Below are positions 1 through 11,559 of a stretch of 64,000 nt of DNA, piece by piece (position 1 is the stretch's first letter; each line of letters begins with the position of its first letter). Source of the stretch: Eurosta solidaginis (lineage: Eukaryota; Arthropoda; Insecta; Diptera; Tephritidae); assembly GCF_040869045.1 (NCBI RefSeq), contig NC_090321.1, positions 135,027,689-135,091,688 on the forward strand, read 5' to 3'. The notes under the pieces are model-generated. The model saw nothing but the letters and a program-made list of their open reading frames with translations, was not told the DNA's origin and searched no databases. Made by a program: the position numbers and the translations under genes.

Positions 1-1828
1 TCCCTTACCGGCCTTCAAGATATCTTAAACCGCTCTACTTAAAATAATGTAGAACAAATTTTGAATTAAAAGAGCCCTCCCTCTGTTTGTGTCAGAATTA
101 CAACTCCCAGTATAGCACATTTGATGTTTCGGACTTGCTTTTTTGTATTAAAAAATCTGTCATTTCCTCTCTTAATAGTAACTAACTGTATTGACTAATA
201 TATTGAATTCATTTTCTGCTAATTCTATACATTATATGTATATATATTAATTACTTGTACGGCATTTATTTAACTTAGCTGATGAGGTTTCCTCTGTAGT
301 TGAGCAGTTTTAGATTTCGACGGTTAACAAACCATTGCCTTACAACGACTCGGCATGAACAGGATTAGCCTGGTTTCATTGGACGACTTGAGGGCAGTGC
401 GCTGTCACAACGTCCATAAAAGAAAAAAATAAAAACCTCTTTCTGTTTTGACCACTTTTTGTTCAAAAGAAAGTTTTTCAAAAATGCTCCATTTACTTGA
501 TGGCATCATTTAAAAAGAAAGTAACAAAAAACTTGAATCCTTTAAGTCCTTTAATTGGTGGTGCTAAAACGTACACAAAGAATCAAAATTTTCTACATTG
601 ATTTATATCATGAAAACAACTTCTTAGTATTGAAAATAAGTACGTATATTTTTCTGAAAAAATGTTGGGGAAACGATTAAGCAGAATTAGTGTGTACTGT
701 GAGGCTGCGGAAGTGCTTAGACTTCAATTGTTCAATTGAAGGGTGAAGTTTATGAAACAAACTTACAAAACCCTTTCTCCACTCTTGGGAGTGGATATGT
801 TTGTGTTCTTTTCTTTTCGCAGCTCTCCCGAAAGTTTGCGTCCTCATTTAATAAAATATTGTCCGAAAAGCATCATTTTGTACAACTTTAGTGATCGTTT
901 TATTATTAAATAGTAACAATAAGAAAGAAAGGAAATCCCCATACATGCGCTCATTTGCTACTGGTGCGCTTGGTGTGTAAAATTCTAGCATTTTCGGGAC
1001 TCCAAATTTCTTAAGAAACATGAAGTGCCGTCAGAAAACCGCTTTTTAAAGCTTACCTAATTCAATATTAATTTAGAAAGCGCGCATTCATATACATACG
1101 AACACATACAAACCTATAGTAATAGTACTTTTTTGAATGTAGGAATACTTTTTGAAGTTTTTGAATGTTGCTTAGTATTAAAAGCCGAGCATACACATAA
1201 GTAGAATGTTATGAAATGTCTTTGACTTATCAGATCACAATAGATTAAATGGTTCTCAAGAAATTATGGGCTTATTATACAATGTATATTAATTTTTTAA
1301 AAATATGTGATTGTTAGTTTGAATGGAAAATATTATGAAACGAAGTTTGAAACCTGTTTATTTCTGAATTAATTTTAACCCTTATGATTTGATGCATAAA
1401 AGGTTACCCCAAATAATATTGTGCACTTTCGTAGGTTACGCTTTTGAAATTTAATAAGATCTAAATCCCGGTATTAATTACAATACAAGGTCCCGAAAAT
1501 CCCGGGGTTCCGAAATTATAAAATATTGGCATCACTAATATAAAGTGAAGTTTTAACATATTTTGGAATATTCTTTAACCCATTTGGCGGCATATGTTGC
1601 TATTATTCGGAAACTAGAAAAAATTATCTAAAACACTAGTCTTCGAGACCTCAGATACCTGTACAGTGAGTACATATATATATGTATATTTTACTAATAC
1701 CATAAAAAACAGTAAAAGTGCAAGAAACTTTATTTATAAAAAAAGAGCACAAAAAACGTAAATAAAGAATACCAAATCAGTAAGAGCCATGCTTCTTAGC
1801 GAGTAGGTACAGTTTAGAAATTTTGCAG
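1..1828. other. AT-rich noncoding DNA
   Basis: No open frame with coding character, no terminal repeats and no recognised element were seen. The stretch has homopolymer runs and a small palindrome near 721-745. It may be intergenic or intronic sequence of an unseen gene; nothing more can be supported. Confidence 0.5.
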
Positions 1829-1831
1829 TAA

Positions 1832-2055
1832 AGCTGCAGACATTGGTGCTCTATCGGTAACCGTATCGGTAACCTTATAACAGCTGATTCGACCAACCTT
1901 ATGAGAATCAATGCAATCGATTATTGGTGCCGCTAAGGTCGTAACCGTATCGTAGCCAACCAATTGGTTTTTGTTTACTGTCGTAACGATAAACAGTTGA
2001 TTACGTTAGGGATACGTCTACAGCGATACGACAAACGGCACTAACGACTACAGCT
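1832..2055 (+). mobile_element. Harbinger-like MITE, copy 1
   Basis: A 224-bp noncoding element with terminal inverted repeats related to AGCTGGAGACATTGGTGC, flanked on both sides by TAA (1829-1831 and 2056-2058). A second copy in opposite orientation lies at 60106-60318 and aligns along its whole length, including its own TAA flanks. Three-base TAA/TTA duplications and short inverted ends are typical of non-autonomous PIF/Harbinger elements; the superfamily call is inference from those ends because no transposase is present. This copy is the more degraded of the two. Confidence 0.75.
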
Positions 2056-2058
2056 TAA

Positions 2059-4187
2059 AGTAAATAGTTTACACCCAAAGCGCACTTAAATAAATTGCTC
2101 GATATCATGCCGATTTTCACAAATTTTTATATACGAGTAAATGTGTCATATGTTGATGTATGGTACGCAAATGATGTAAAATTTTGGATATATCTGTTTT
2201 ACTTTATTCTACCCAAGATAATAAGATTATTGGTTTCATCTGTCACTCTGCATCGTAATGGCATAATCTAATCGAGAAAATTAAGATTTACATGTATCAA
2301 AATGATCACGGGAAAAAAATTGATTGAAACCGAACATGCAAACTTTACACGTGGGTAGAAAACTTACTGTAGACAACTTTTTCTTTTCCAATTTTTACCA
2401 TAAGAACATAAGTAATAATTTTTCTAAATTTAAAAATGCTTCTGCTTACTGAAAGAGTCTATTGCATTTATGAAAGCAACATATTATTCAACCATTATTT
2501 CTCAAAATTAAGGTTCAAATAAAAAATGTATGATTTCTATGTATAGAGCGGGGTGTCTGGGGTTCAGAGCTGTAAAATCTTACGTTTTCGATTTGTGTTA
2601 TTTGGGTGGTTTTGCACTTTGTCTATGAAAATTTCCAAAAAAAAAAAATTGTATAAACATTTATTTTCCATTTAGCTTTATTTTTTTAAAGATGTGACAG
2701 CGAAATTAAAGGGCTCCGAGGGTTGCCCAAGTAAAAAAACCGAAATATCAGCAAATCCAATAAAAAATTTAATATGAAAGACAGGAATGTTCAACTTGCC
2801 GGAATGATAATTTTTTTCAATATAACTCGACACTTTTAAAATTGTCATACTTAATGCTTATGAGCAAGTTGTTTTACTCTTCCCACGCTAAATATCTTCA
2901 TAAAAACTTTTTCAACCAATTTTTAAAACTAAGCTTTCTTTAAAAGGAACTTACAATTTTTTCGTACTATTTTAGGTATTATTTGCGCATTTTTGTAGTA
3001 AGTGATTGGTACTGAATGCATGACTTCACACACCAAAAATGTGAAATCACCTGAGTGCACTAATTAATTTCAGTATATTTATTTTTGCAGTCTGATTTAG
3101 CATTCTTTTCACATGCATGCAGTGCTGAATGAAATCCTTATTTCTCTGCATGATTGCAGAATTAAAAAAATGAAAGAATAATTCTCGTATGAAGAAAAAA
3201 TTGTGAAATACTGATTGTAGAAAAACTCTAATTTCAAAAAGCAAATGATTTCATTCTTCACCAGCTCTGATATACAATAATCTTGACATAACAATTATGG
3301 AAAGCTAATTTTGTTTCTAAGTCTTAAAAATTTTTTGTTTTTTCCATTTACGTTACATATAAGGCATGTAATTAAATATCGAGTTGGTATGCTGTAACAG
3401 TGAAGTCCTTTGAGCTAGACTAGAAGTTTGCTTCGTTTAATATTTGAAGAGATAAGTTGTGTCGTGAGAATACGAAGTACATTGGCTTATAAGCTAACAC
3501 GGATAAGTGAAAGTTTAATTTTTTACAATCCAGATCAAACTCGCGTGTTTGCTAGTATGTACATATATAGCATTCGTTAAAGTCAGGCGAAAAAATTGGT
3601 AACTCAACGGTAGCCTTAATCGAATGAAAGTAAAAGTTAACAATGCTCATTCTTCCATTCGCCCATTTTTTACAATTACTTTAATTTTAATAAACGTATT
3701 GCGATAAAATTTGGCGTACTACTTCTTCTGATCATGACTAAGTGTAATTTTAAACTTTAAAAGACGAATAATATTTTATTCAGAACATTTTATAATATAT
3801 TGAGACAATGCTTATTATGATCTAAATAATATTAATCTACAAAGGTTCTCATTTGTAAGGATATAAACGTAGGTATATATAACAACTTATTGCATAAGTT
3901 CCAATACCTCCCGTCAAATGACAGTTCAAAACGAAAATTATTATTAGTGGTTCTGACCAAGCGCACACACATACTAATCCAGTACGCCACTTACACGACT
4001 AAGTTTCTTCTTTTGTTCAATTAAAAACCCACACCTTTTTATTTGATCCGTTTATTAATAAAACCTAACTAACAAACCATTTGCTTTAACTTTTAGTTCT
4101 ACACCAATTAATTATTTTTTAGTTCTTCAGTTTATCTTTTACGCGCTCCGATTAGATTTCTTCGCCGACTTACTCATGTTGCAAAGC
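2059..4187. other. AT-rich noncoding DNA
   Basis: Very AT-rich, with poly-A/T runs. Short open frames near 3047-3294 have low-complexity F/I/N-rich translations and overlap each other in different frames, so I do not regard them as genes. No repeat or RNA gene was recognised. Confidence 0.45.
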
Positions 4188-4195
4188 GATCAAAT

Positions 4196-4388
4196 CATGG
4201 CGGAACCATAGTAGGTGGCAGCACGGTGTCATACCTACAAACATAAATAAAATATCCATAACCTTTGTTTTTGTAAATCGATGGGGTAATGTCAAAATCG
4301 TACTACGCCGGGAGTTGAAGTTTCAAATGATATTTTAAAAGTACCAACAGCTGATTTCCGGCAGTCAACTGTTTCTGGTTCCGCCATG
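4196..4388. mobile_element. hAT-type MITE with 8-bp target duplication
   Basis: A 193-bp noncoding element begins CATGGCGGAACCA and ends with the exact inverse. It is flanked by the perfect 8-bp direct repeat GATCAAAT (4188-4195 and 4389-4396). Eight-base duplications are the signature of hAT transposition (established knowledge), so this is most simply a non-autonomous hAT insertion. There is no coding capacity. The intact flanks suggest it is younger than the surrounding relics. Confidence 0.8.
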
Positions 4389-4464
4389 GATCAAATTTCA
4401 TGAAGGATTCGAATAACTTCTTCCTCTTGATAACTTTTTAGGACACAATTTATTCGAAAGTTTT

Positions 4465-4832
4465 AATTTGGGAAAAATCTAAACAACGTGACCTTGTAAA
4501 TCTCTTCAAAGCCTTTTCTCCCGGGAAAGGGATTTGAACACTAGTTTCTTTGAAACCGCCACTAGCAAAATGCATAACTTTAACACATGATTACACACAA
4601 AGTATGTACTATGCAAACGAATAAAATATGCAAGGAAGGAAATTGGGATGAACTTTAGAACAACTAAGGCACGACATGGCTGAAAGCGTTTATAACACTT
4701 CAACCGTCGTAGGAGTGTGGATTCAAATCCCACTCCCGGGAGAAAAGGCTTTGAAGAGATTTACAAGGTATAATTGAAACAGCTGTCGCCTTGTCCGTTC
4801 TGATGTCACGTTGTTCAAATATTTCCCAAATT
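4465..4832. repeat. Inverted pair of tRNA-like 3' ends (foldback or SINE pair)
   Basis: About 36 bp starting at 4491 (accttgtaaatctcttc...) is repeated perfectly as its inverse ending near 4777. The outer flanks (4465-4490 and 4807-4832, aatttggg...) are also imperfectly inverted. At the inner edge of each arm is a tRNA-like T-arm with a B-box-like GATTCAAATCC followed by an acceptor-like CCCGGG. The right arm also has a possible A-box region near 4669-4690. This suggests two head-to-head tRNA-derived SINE copies or a foldback element. A functional tRNA is unlikely because no clean cloverleaf can be drawn. Confidence 0.5.
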
Positions 4833-4857
4833 ATTCAATAACTTATAAATTAAGAAT

Positions 4858-5520
4858 AGCTTCAAATAAATGTTGTCATACATTTAAAAGCAATAAGGGA
4901 AATCACTGCTTAATTCATACAGATTTAACATATCTTTTATGTATTTAGTTTGTGTCCTTAGAATCTGGTTTTGCTCAAAATTAAATATAATACCTAACCA
5001 GTAGTCTAAAATTCCCACATCTTTGATTTCAGTTGATTTGGCATGTTCGGATTTTAGTTTGTTTAATTCACTCGAATTATACGATGCCAATATAAGATCG
5101 TCTACGTAATTTGTTACGATAATAAAGTTACTTGTTTTCTTAATATAAACACAAAGTTACGTTTTTAGTGGACTCAAACTAAATTCTTTCAGTTTTTCAT
5201 CCAGCTTCTTATACCATTGCCTTCCTGATTATTTAAGTCCGTATAGTGTGTTTTTAATTTTACAAACCTTATTTCCCGAGTTCTCTATCTTCTCATTTTG
5301 ACCAAGGATCCCGTTGTCCGATCTCAATGTTTTGATTTTCTGCCCAGTTTGTTTCTCTACTAAATTCTTGTTTTCCTTAAATTTATCTACAACTTCATTT
5401 TTATGCTTTATAATATATACCTCGGACCATTTAGTTTTATCGTCAATAAATGTGACAAAACAACGTGATCCCCCAATAGAGTTTATTCGCATAGGTCCAC
5501 AAACATCGGTATGTACAACA
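4858..5520 (-). pseudogene. Ty1/Copia retrotransposon relic (integrase plus reverse transcriptase)
   Basis: Reading leftward, the minus strand gives an integrase piece (VVHTDVCGP, then FVTFIDD and LRSDNG) over about 5520-5290. It then jumps inside one open frame to the Copia reverse transcriptase (NTLYGLK, later YVDDLILAS near 5091-5112 and KDVGILDYWLGI). An internal deletion has therefore removed the integrase C-terminus and the start of RT. Stop codons and frame changes follow, and no LTR was found. The right edge abuts the foldback repeat at 5521. The element is dead; assignment to Copia rests on the order integrase-then-RT and on these motifs. Confidence 0.8.
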
Positions 5521-5986
5521 GGGTGGGTCGATTTGTATGGACGAAAGTTAACAGATATCGCGCCATCTATTTTTCGATAGGATTTGGGCTCAGAAAAAAA
5601 TTTTCACTACGTATACTCAAAAAAATTATTTTCGAGCCTGCGAAATTTCATTTTTTTTTTTTTACTTTTTTCGACTTTGATATTTAAGGATTTTTCATGA
5701 CCTACTAAAAAAATTTCATATGTATACCCTGTCCGACCCAAAAATGCCCGCTAAAAACGTTGTCGATAAGTTTTTTGAACAAAAAAAAAATATTTGTTTA
5801 TCAATAAAATTAAAATTTTTTTAGTAGGTCATGAAAAACTTAAAAATCAAAGTCAAAAAAAAGTAAAAAAAAAATAATTTCGCAGGCTCGAAAATTATAT
5901 TTTTGGGTATGCGTAGTTGAACTTTTTTCCTGAGCCCAAATCCTATTGAAGAATTGATGGCACGATATCGGTTAATAAATCGACCC
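5521..5986. repeat. Foldback element with ~190-bp inverted arms
   Basis: Sequence from 5521 (gggtgggtcgattt...) to about 5715 is repeated in inverse, imperfectly, from about 5818 to 5986 (...aaatcgaccc). Both arms contain the same T-rich tract and the gacctactaaaaaaatt segment next to a short central loop. No coding capacity. No convincing target duplication could be defined. It is best described as a foldback or TIR element of unknown superfamily inserted next to the Copia relic. Confidence 0.7.
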
Positions 5987-6363
5987 AGTCTAATATACAA
6001 GCTCTAAGATATCTTTACTTTAAGATAATGATATTTTATATGGAGCTTGTACGTGATTTCCTCGAAAACAAATTTCACATTTTGGAGCTTCTTCATCATT
6101 AATAATACTTACACCACGTATTTTATTCTTTTGAATGATTTCTTTTGAAAGTTTTAAGTAAATCTTATTTCGAGAAATGCAGGATATTTTGGTTCGATAT
6201 AAATTTGAGAATGAGATGTGGCGACTTGAGCAGGCTTTGTTCGGGTGTGGCTCTATACGTAGAACCGGTTATGTATACGAAGCATATTAGCTATCACTGA
6301 GTTAACATAAAGTATATATGAACTTTGGCTTAATATAATAAAAAATAAAATTTTTATTTTCAG
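5987..6363. other. Noncoding stretch before a candidate exon
   Basis: No repeat or open frame was recognised. It ends in an AT-rich tract and ttttattttcag, which fits the 3' end of an intron leading into the candidate exon at 6364. It is therefore probably intronic sequence of that gene. Confidence 0.35.
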
Positions 6364-6785
6364 GATGAGGCACGTAAGAAAGCTGTTTCGACTTATTTAG
6401 TCGAAAGTACGGATATGCCGCCCCCACGTTATCAAAAAGATGGTACCATGCCGGTTGTGTATCCAAATAATATAGGTGCGTAACCGAACTTTTTCTAACA
6501 CTCTCAGAAATAAAATGATTGGTTGGTTTTTTAGATTGTTATTATACAGAGAAATTTTATAGTTATGTTAGTTGTATTCTTTGTTAAAAAATAACGCTTT
6601 TTGATTTTTATTTTTAGTTAAAAATCCAAAAATTTAAAATCAATTGTATTTTGCCTACAGTTTAAGACCTATATGACACTACTTTATTTTTGCTTGGATT
6701 CCAAGCTCAAAAAACTGATGAAACTTTATCGGAAAGTGAAATTACAAAATTCCAACAAGAGAAAGAGAGACCAATATTGTCCTAA
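6364..6785 (+). CDS. Two C-terminal exons of an unidentified host gene
   Basis: The sequence ttttattttcag at 6352-6363 looks like a splice acceptor. An open exon of 37 codons follows (6364-6475; contains STDMPPPRYQKDG) and ends at a GTGCGT donor (6476). A second exon can start after the AG at 6665-6666. In that phase the single leftover base completes a codon, and 39 codons (DLYDTTLFLLGFQ ... KERPILS) run to TAA at 6783-6785, followed by AATAAA-like signals. Using the AG at 6659-6660 instead would give an immediate stop. I do not recognise the protein. No transposon motif is seen, so a host-gene 3' end is likely. It could be a fragment left by rearrangement, because no upstream exons were found in the window. 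Confidence 0.45.
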
Positions 6786-7639
6786 AATAAAATAATTTGA
6801 AAAGGTTTTTTTTATGTTTTAAATTTTATTTTTTCATTAACATTTTTTACAACAAAGACCATGCAAATAAACGGAAAAATGGGTGGGTCACTTATTTCAC
6901 ACGAAAATTCATTTTAGTTGTGTATTTATCAGAGCTGGGTAAATTCAATTCCATTACATTACCCAGTACATTTCTGAGTAATTAGAAAAAGTAATTAATT
7001 CCTTTCCTCCACAGCAAAGGAATTGATTACATTTCAATTCCTCAAAAAAAAAATACCAAAAGTAATTTCGTTTTTTGAGGCTCAAGTACAAAACACTTTT
7101 TGTTTGTAATTGAAAAAAAAAATACTTTGCAAAAATGTAATTTCTGCCCCAGTACTTTCGAAAGGAATTGCAATTGTATTTGAAACTTTTCCAATTACAT
7201 TACAAGGAATGGAAAAAGTACTTTCGAATTTCCCATTCCATTCCTCAAAGGAATTGCGAAAGTAATTGAAAAACTACAAGTTAGTCTGTGTATAGGAACT
7301 TACTCCGGTTGATGTGGGTGGCATTTCGGGTCACAGTTTTCATTATTTCATCAGATTTTTCTTGTGAGTGGTAACTGAAAGCATTTGGAAACACCAATGA
7401 ATATAAAATCATTATCCTCTTAAAATTCACAGCTAAGTAAGGGCATCTCCTTTCCTTCCTCGGCTATCAAAGGGTGGTGGCTAAAGGAAAGCAGCATACT
7501 TTTTAATTTTCTTTGATACATTCAACTGGCGTTTTCTTTTGTTGTTACATATTTCACAAATTCAATACAGAAAACAGGATTTCGGCACAGTAGTAAAATT
7601 TATTTCAATAAAAAACAATTTGTGTTGATGAAATTGTAA

Positions 7640-9180
7640 ATTTTTCGCATGAATTACCTGGCTTTATATGGGAAAAGGGTTGGGAAGTATGCTTCTAATA
7701 TCCCTCACTAAGGTAGACACTTTGTCGTTTGTGTGAGGGCTTAGCCTAACACCATAGCGCCCGACTATGAGGCGCAGCGGTTTAGGACTGGCATCTAAGC
7801 CGTTTCGTCTCATAGGAGGGCGGGGGAATGTCGGTGACCAAGAACTGCCATCTCCCAAATTCACGGCGTTATTCGGACCATGCCTATTGGACGATTTGCA
7901 GCCAGGGGAAAAATTTGAACGAAGCTTTCCCGATACCGGACCACGCGAGAAGTATTGATGGCATTACCACAGTAAGGGGCGCTGCTGTGAAGGACGGTTC
8001 TTTCCACGTACATAATACTGAACCGCTGAGCCCGCCCTGTCGGGCAGGTGGTCATACGACGAAGATGAACGACGCATTATATAATTCTAATAAGAACGGT
8101 GATAATGGGAGGACTGAGTCACAAGCCAAAAACGCATTAAGCGATGCGTCGAACCCGGGGAACGAGAGTAGTGCTGATTCAATGAACTCCCTGTTGTAAA
8201 AGCATACAACTGAAAACGGATTAGAAGAGTGGAGAAGGGTACTGGGCAGAGGAAGTAAGAGAGCCCTGTCGCATTACTGATCAGCACTAAAAATTTTCCA
8301 ACGCCTGGGAGCAGCGGTCGACCCAACAGAAGTGGAGATCGAGCGCTTGGAATGGGCTCATGAGGCGGTAGAAGTAGGTCGAAGGCAGTTCAAAAGGTTT
8401 GTTGCGAGAAACTCTCGGCACTGCAACCCGTACGAGTAGGAAGAAGTGTCGAATGGCAGAATGAGGAGGCAACGTTCGGCGGAAGGCGAAAAGTCTGCTT
8501 TCAAGAGTCTGAAAGCACCCCGTCCCAGAGCCGCGAGGCAGGGCAGCCGCATAGACAAGATAAGTAGGCCTAAAGCTATAGGACAGGTGGCCCCAATAGC
8601 GAGTTAGCAACTACCTCGAAAGCTGCAAGTCATAGGAAGGACATGAAGTGGCGAAGTTCCAACTAGGGAAGTAGGATATAAGCCAAAGGGAGAAAAACCT
8701 AAGACTCCGGCTTTTCCCGAGAAGATGAATGATGTGGCAAGGTAGTCACTGACTTTGGAGCTGGTTGATCGTAGGAATCCTTTCAGACAGATGACTACTG
8801 AAAGGTGGAGATCTGTAGAAAGGGAGCTTATTTACTTAATGCTTAAGATGATATAGGAACAACTACGTAAGGCCCTTGTGTGAAGATGATAGGGTTCGCG
8901 AGCTTGCTGTGGCTGGAGGAAGTGTTCCAAACCTCCAAAGCCAAGGCACGAACACGAAGTTCGAGGTGTTGGATAAAGCGCAAATCGCCACGATACCAAA
9001 AGTTAAAGTATGGATACCATACGGAATTAAGTCGAAGGATATACTGCGACTCATGCAGAATCAGAATCCGAATATACCTACACAGGATTGAACACTGGGA
9101 TCTTTACATTGATTTCCGTTGTGCTGCAATATCACCAGGCTCAGCGCTATGATTCGACCTCACCTGATATATGTTTAAAA
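7640..9180 (+). pseudogene. LINE ORF1-type relic
   Basis: GC-richer sequence inside the hAT-like element gives discontinuous plus-strand reading frames with the composition of a non-LTR retrotransposon first ORF: R/K/S-rich basic segments at about 8210-8600, and then near 8876-9091 a block reading VRELAV..., PKVKVWIPYG and MQNQNPNIPTQD. That last block resembles the domain called DUF4780 in insect LINE-associated proteins (recalled resemblance, not searched). Many stops and frame shifts make it nonfunctional. Whether it belongs to the same LINE as the RT relic at 9412-10250 is uncertain. Confidence 0.5.
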
Positions 9181-9233
9181 ATTAATTATAAGATTCTGTA
9201 AAGTCCTTATCTAACCCAAAAAACACAATGATA

Positions 9234-9408
9234 ACACAGGCCGACAGCATCTCAGACCCATAAACTGGGCTATATATTTTCGAAGGATTTTGATGCTATG
9301 AATCGAAATCTGGCCTCAAAATTTCTCTATCAGCTCTGGTTTTCGAGATATCCGATATATAGTCCGGTATCTGGGTCTGAATGTTGGTTAAATTTTGTCG
9401 GCCTGTGT
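9234..9408. mobile_element. Small TIR element (MITE)
   Basis: A 175-bp segment begins ACACAGGCCGACA and ends with its exact 13-bp inverse TGTCGGCCTGTGT. It lies between the LINE ORF1-type relic and the LINE RT relic and has no open frame. A target duplication could not be fixed with confidence. Confidence 0.6.
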
Positions 9409-9411
9409 AAT

Positions 9412-10250
9412 TTATCCATCGCCTTTGGCGATACAACTCTGGTAACTCGAAGACATGCGTGAGCGGTTTTTGCCGGGAATTTTTAATTCCCCGGATGAGG
9501 GGAACATAGACACAAACACGACGTGTGACCCGTTACCATCACCCCACATGGTTGAAGGAGCCATGAAAAACGCCAAACCTTCTAAATCAATAGGTCCAAA
9601 TGGAGTAGTCATGCCAATGCTAAAAAATCTTGGAGCTGAGGGAGAAAGCTACCTGACACACGTTTTCAAGCCTGGGAAACCGGCTAACGAAGGTGAGTTA
9701 TAACGACCGGTATCACTCCGTTCGCGAGTAGCGAAGACATTGGAAACCTTCCTGCCCCGTCAGTTTAGTGCGAATCTTCGCCTACCCACTCATCAGCACG
9801 GATTCCGCAAAATACATAGCGCTACCAGCACTGTCAAAAGCTTTTGCCACAGTCAACCACGATACTATACTCCAAGATATATAAGATTCACCCTTTCCCC
9901 TTTGTATAAAAAGATAAACTGCAAATTATCTGAACTTAGCCGGCCAAATCAAAGGTCACTGTTTTGCGACGTGGAATATTGGACCTTTATGTCGATGGTG
10001 TTGCTCTACCGATCGTCAGCCATTAAAATATCTTAGGAGTAACATTCGATCACACTCTCACCTTCAAGACGTATGCCATCGAAGTTGTATCTAAAGTACA
10101 AATCCGCAACAAAATCTTCAAGTCACTTGCCAGTAGCACTTGGCGAAAAGGTGAAGAAACGTTGCTAGCTACGTACAAAGCAATTGGCAGGCCACTCAAC
10201 AGCAAATCTAAACTACGATGATACAATCATACCATAACCTTCCTCAAATA
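9412..10250 (+). pseudogene. LINE reverse transcriptase relic (Jockey-type)
   Basis: Plus-strand frames align in order with the LINE at 15860-19849: AMKNAKPSKSIGPNG and MPMLKNLG near 9560-9640, HQHGFRKIHSAT near 9795-9835, then LGVTFDHTL-like and SLASSTWRKG-like segments at about 10030-10160. These are the RT core and the following thumb/C-terminal region. Frames are broken repeatedly and the catalytic box is not seen. It is an older, diverged relative of the minus-strand LINE copies, trapped inside the hAT-like element. Confidence 0.75.
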
Positions 10251-11559
10251 TGGCGAGAAGAAATGAATTGCAAGTCACTGAAAGAAGTGCTTGTGTTTTA
10301 AAAACATTTTCTTATGGTCCAGAAAGTTACTATGGCCTCACAAAATCACCGCTTGAGTCCCAAAAATATTTTCTACTATTACTTTTGCTATATTATTTTT
10401 TCAATTACTTTTGCAATTCTTTTGAGGAATGGGAAATTCGAAAGTACTTTTTCCATTCCTTTTAATGTAATTGGAAAATTTTCAATTACATTTGCAATTC
10501 CTTTCGAAAGTACTTGGGCAGAAATTACATTTGAACAAAGTATTTTTTTTTCTCAATTACAAACAAAAAATTTTTTGTACTTGAGCCTCAAAAAACGAAA
10601 TTACTTTTGGTATTGTTTTTTGAGGAATTGAAATGTAATCAATTCCTTTGCTGTGGAGGAAAGGAATTGATTACTTTCCTCAAGTACATGTAATGGGGAA
10701 TCTACGGGTATTGATTACCTAAAGTAATCATTACTACCCAGCTCTGGTATTTATGCACAAAAGTTTTAAACTACAAACAAAATTTTGATTTGTCTAAAAA
10801 AATTTAAAAAAAACAACCGAACGTCAAAAAACCTAACGAAATACAAACTGGCTCGTTCATTTTTGACAAACTAGATTATATTTTTCTTGTATTTTCTTTC
10901 AATGTTCACTTTAGTTCTGATACGAGAATCATTTGAGTAATTGAAAGACTTAAATCATTTTCATGACTAGGGCTGCTCAACCCCTATACACTTGTAGAAC
11001 TTTTGTTTTTTTTTTGCCTTAATCATAGGCTCAGATACAAATTCACACTTCAAATATAAAAAAAAAATATTGGTCTCACTACCATATGCCCTTACATATA
11101 ATTTCGAATCATATGAAAATGCTCGAAACCCTTATGAAAGTGCCAAGAAAAAGCACTCTCGTATGAAGCTCAGACATTTGAGTATGATAAAAAAATTTAC
11201 ACCAACAATTTGACAACTAAAAATTATTCAAAAATATTATAGCGCTGAAAAAAATTTGTAATCAAAATTGATTCATAAATAGAACTAAAATAGATAATTG
11301 ACGGCGGGGCTGAAATATATGGGGCATATGACCAAAGAATATAAGCAAAACTGTACCAAAAGAAGAGGAGCCTATTCTAACTTCATGTGATATTAGTTAA
11401 TTACCCTCAAGGGAAGTCAGTAACTAGTGATACAAAATTCTGGGTCGGAACTAGATCTAGAGTGCCAAATAAGCACTATTTTGTTAGTAGCTAGATTTTC
11501 AGTTATAAAAATCGACAGTTTCGATTGCCGCCGACAAACTGGGCAAACTGCTACCAGCT

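Larger units (their letters stand above)
6930..10746. mobile_element. hAT-like composite element with long inverted ends
   Basis: The left end at 6930 and the right end at 10746 are inverse copies starting CAGAGCTGGGTA. The homology continues inward for roughly 350 bp on each side as runs of ggaattg/caattcc and a ctccacagcaaagg block. The element is flanked by the perfect 8-bp duplication GTATTTAT (6922-6929 and 10747-10754). Ends of the CAG...GGGTA kind with 8-bp duplications fit hAT elements. No hAT transposase is visible; the interior holds LINE relics and a small MITE. A partial copy of the right end, with the same flank, recurs inverted at 29772-30004. Confidence 0.8.

Noticed and set aside
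4506..4733. Open frame of 75 codons on the minus strand
   Set aside because: It lies across the arms of the inverted tRNA-like repeat and has no similarity to a protein; it is a by-product of the repeat.
4650..4750. Possible tRNA gene (B-box-like and acceptor-like sequence)
   Set aside because: The acceptor stem cannot be paired with a proper 5' end and no anticodon arm fits. I treat it as a SINE-like repeat only.
5314..5580. Plus-strand frame of 88 codons
   Set aside because: Exact antisense of the Copia integrase relic and of the foldback arm.
8287..8610. Minus-strand frames over the LINE ORF1-type relic
   Set aside because: The opposite strand has the LINE-like order of motifs; the antisense translation has no recognisable pattern.
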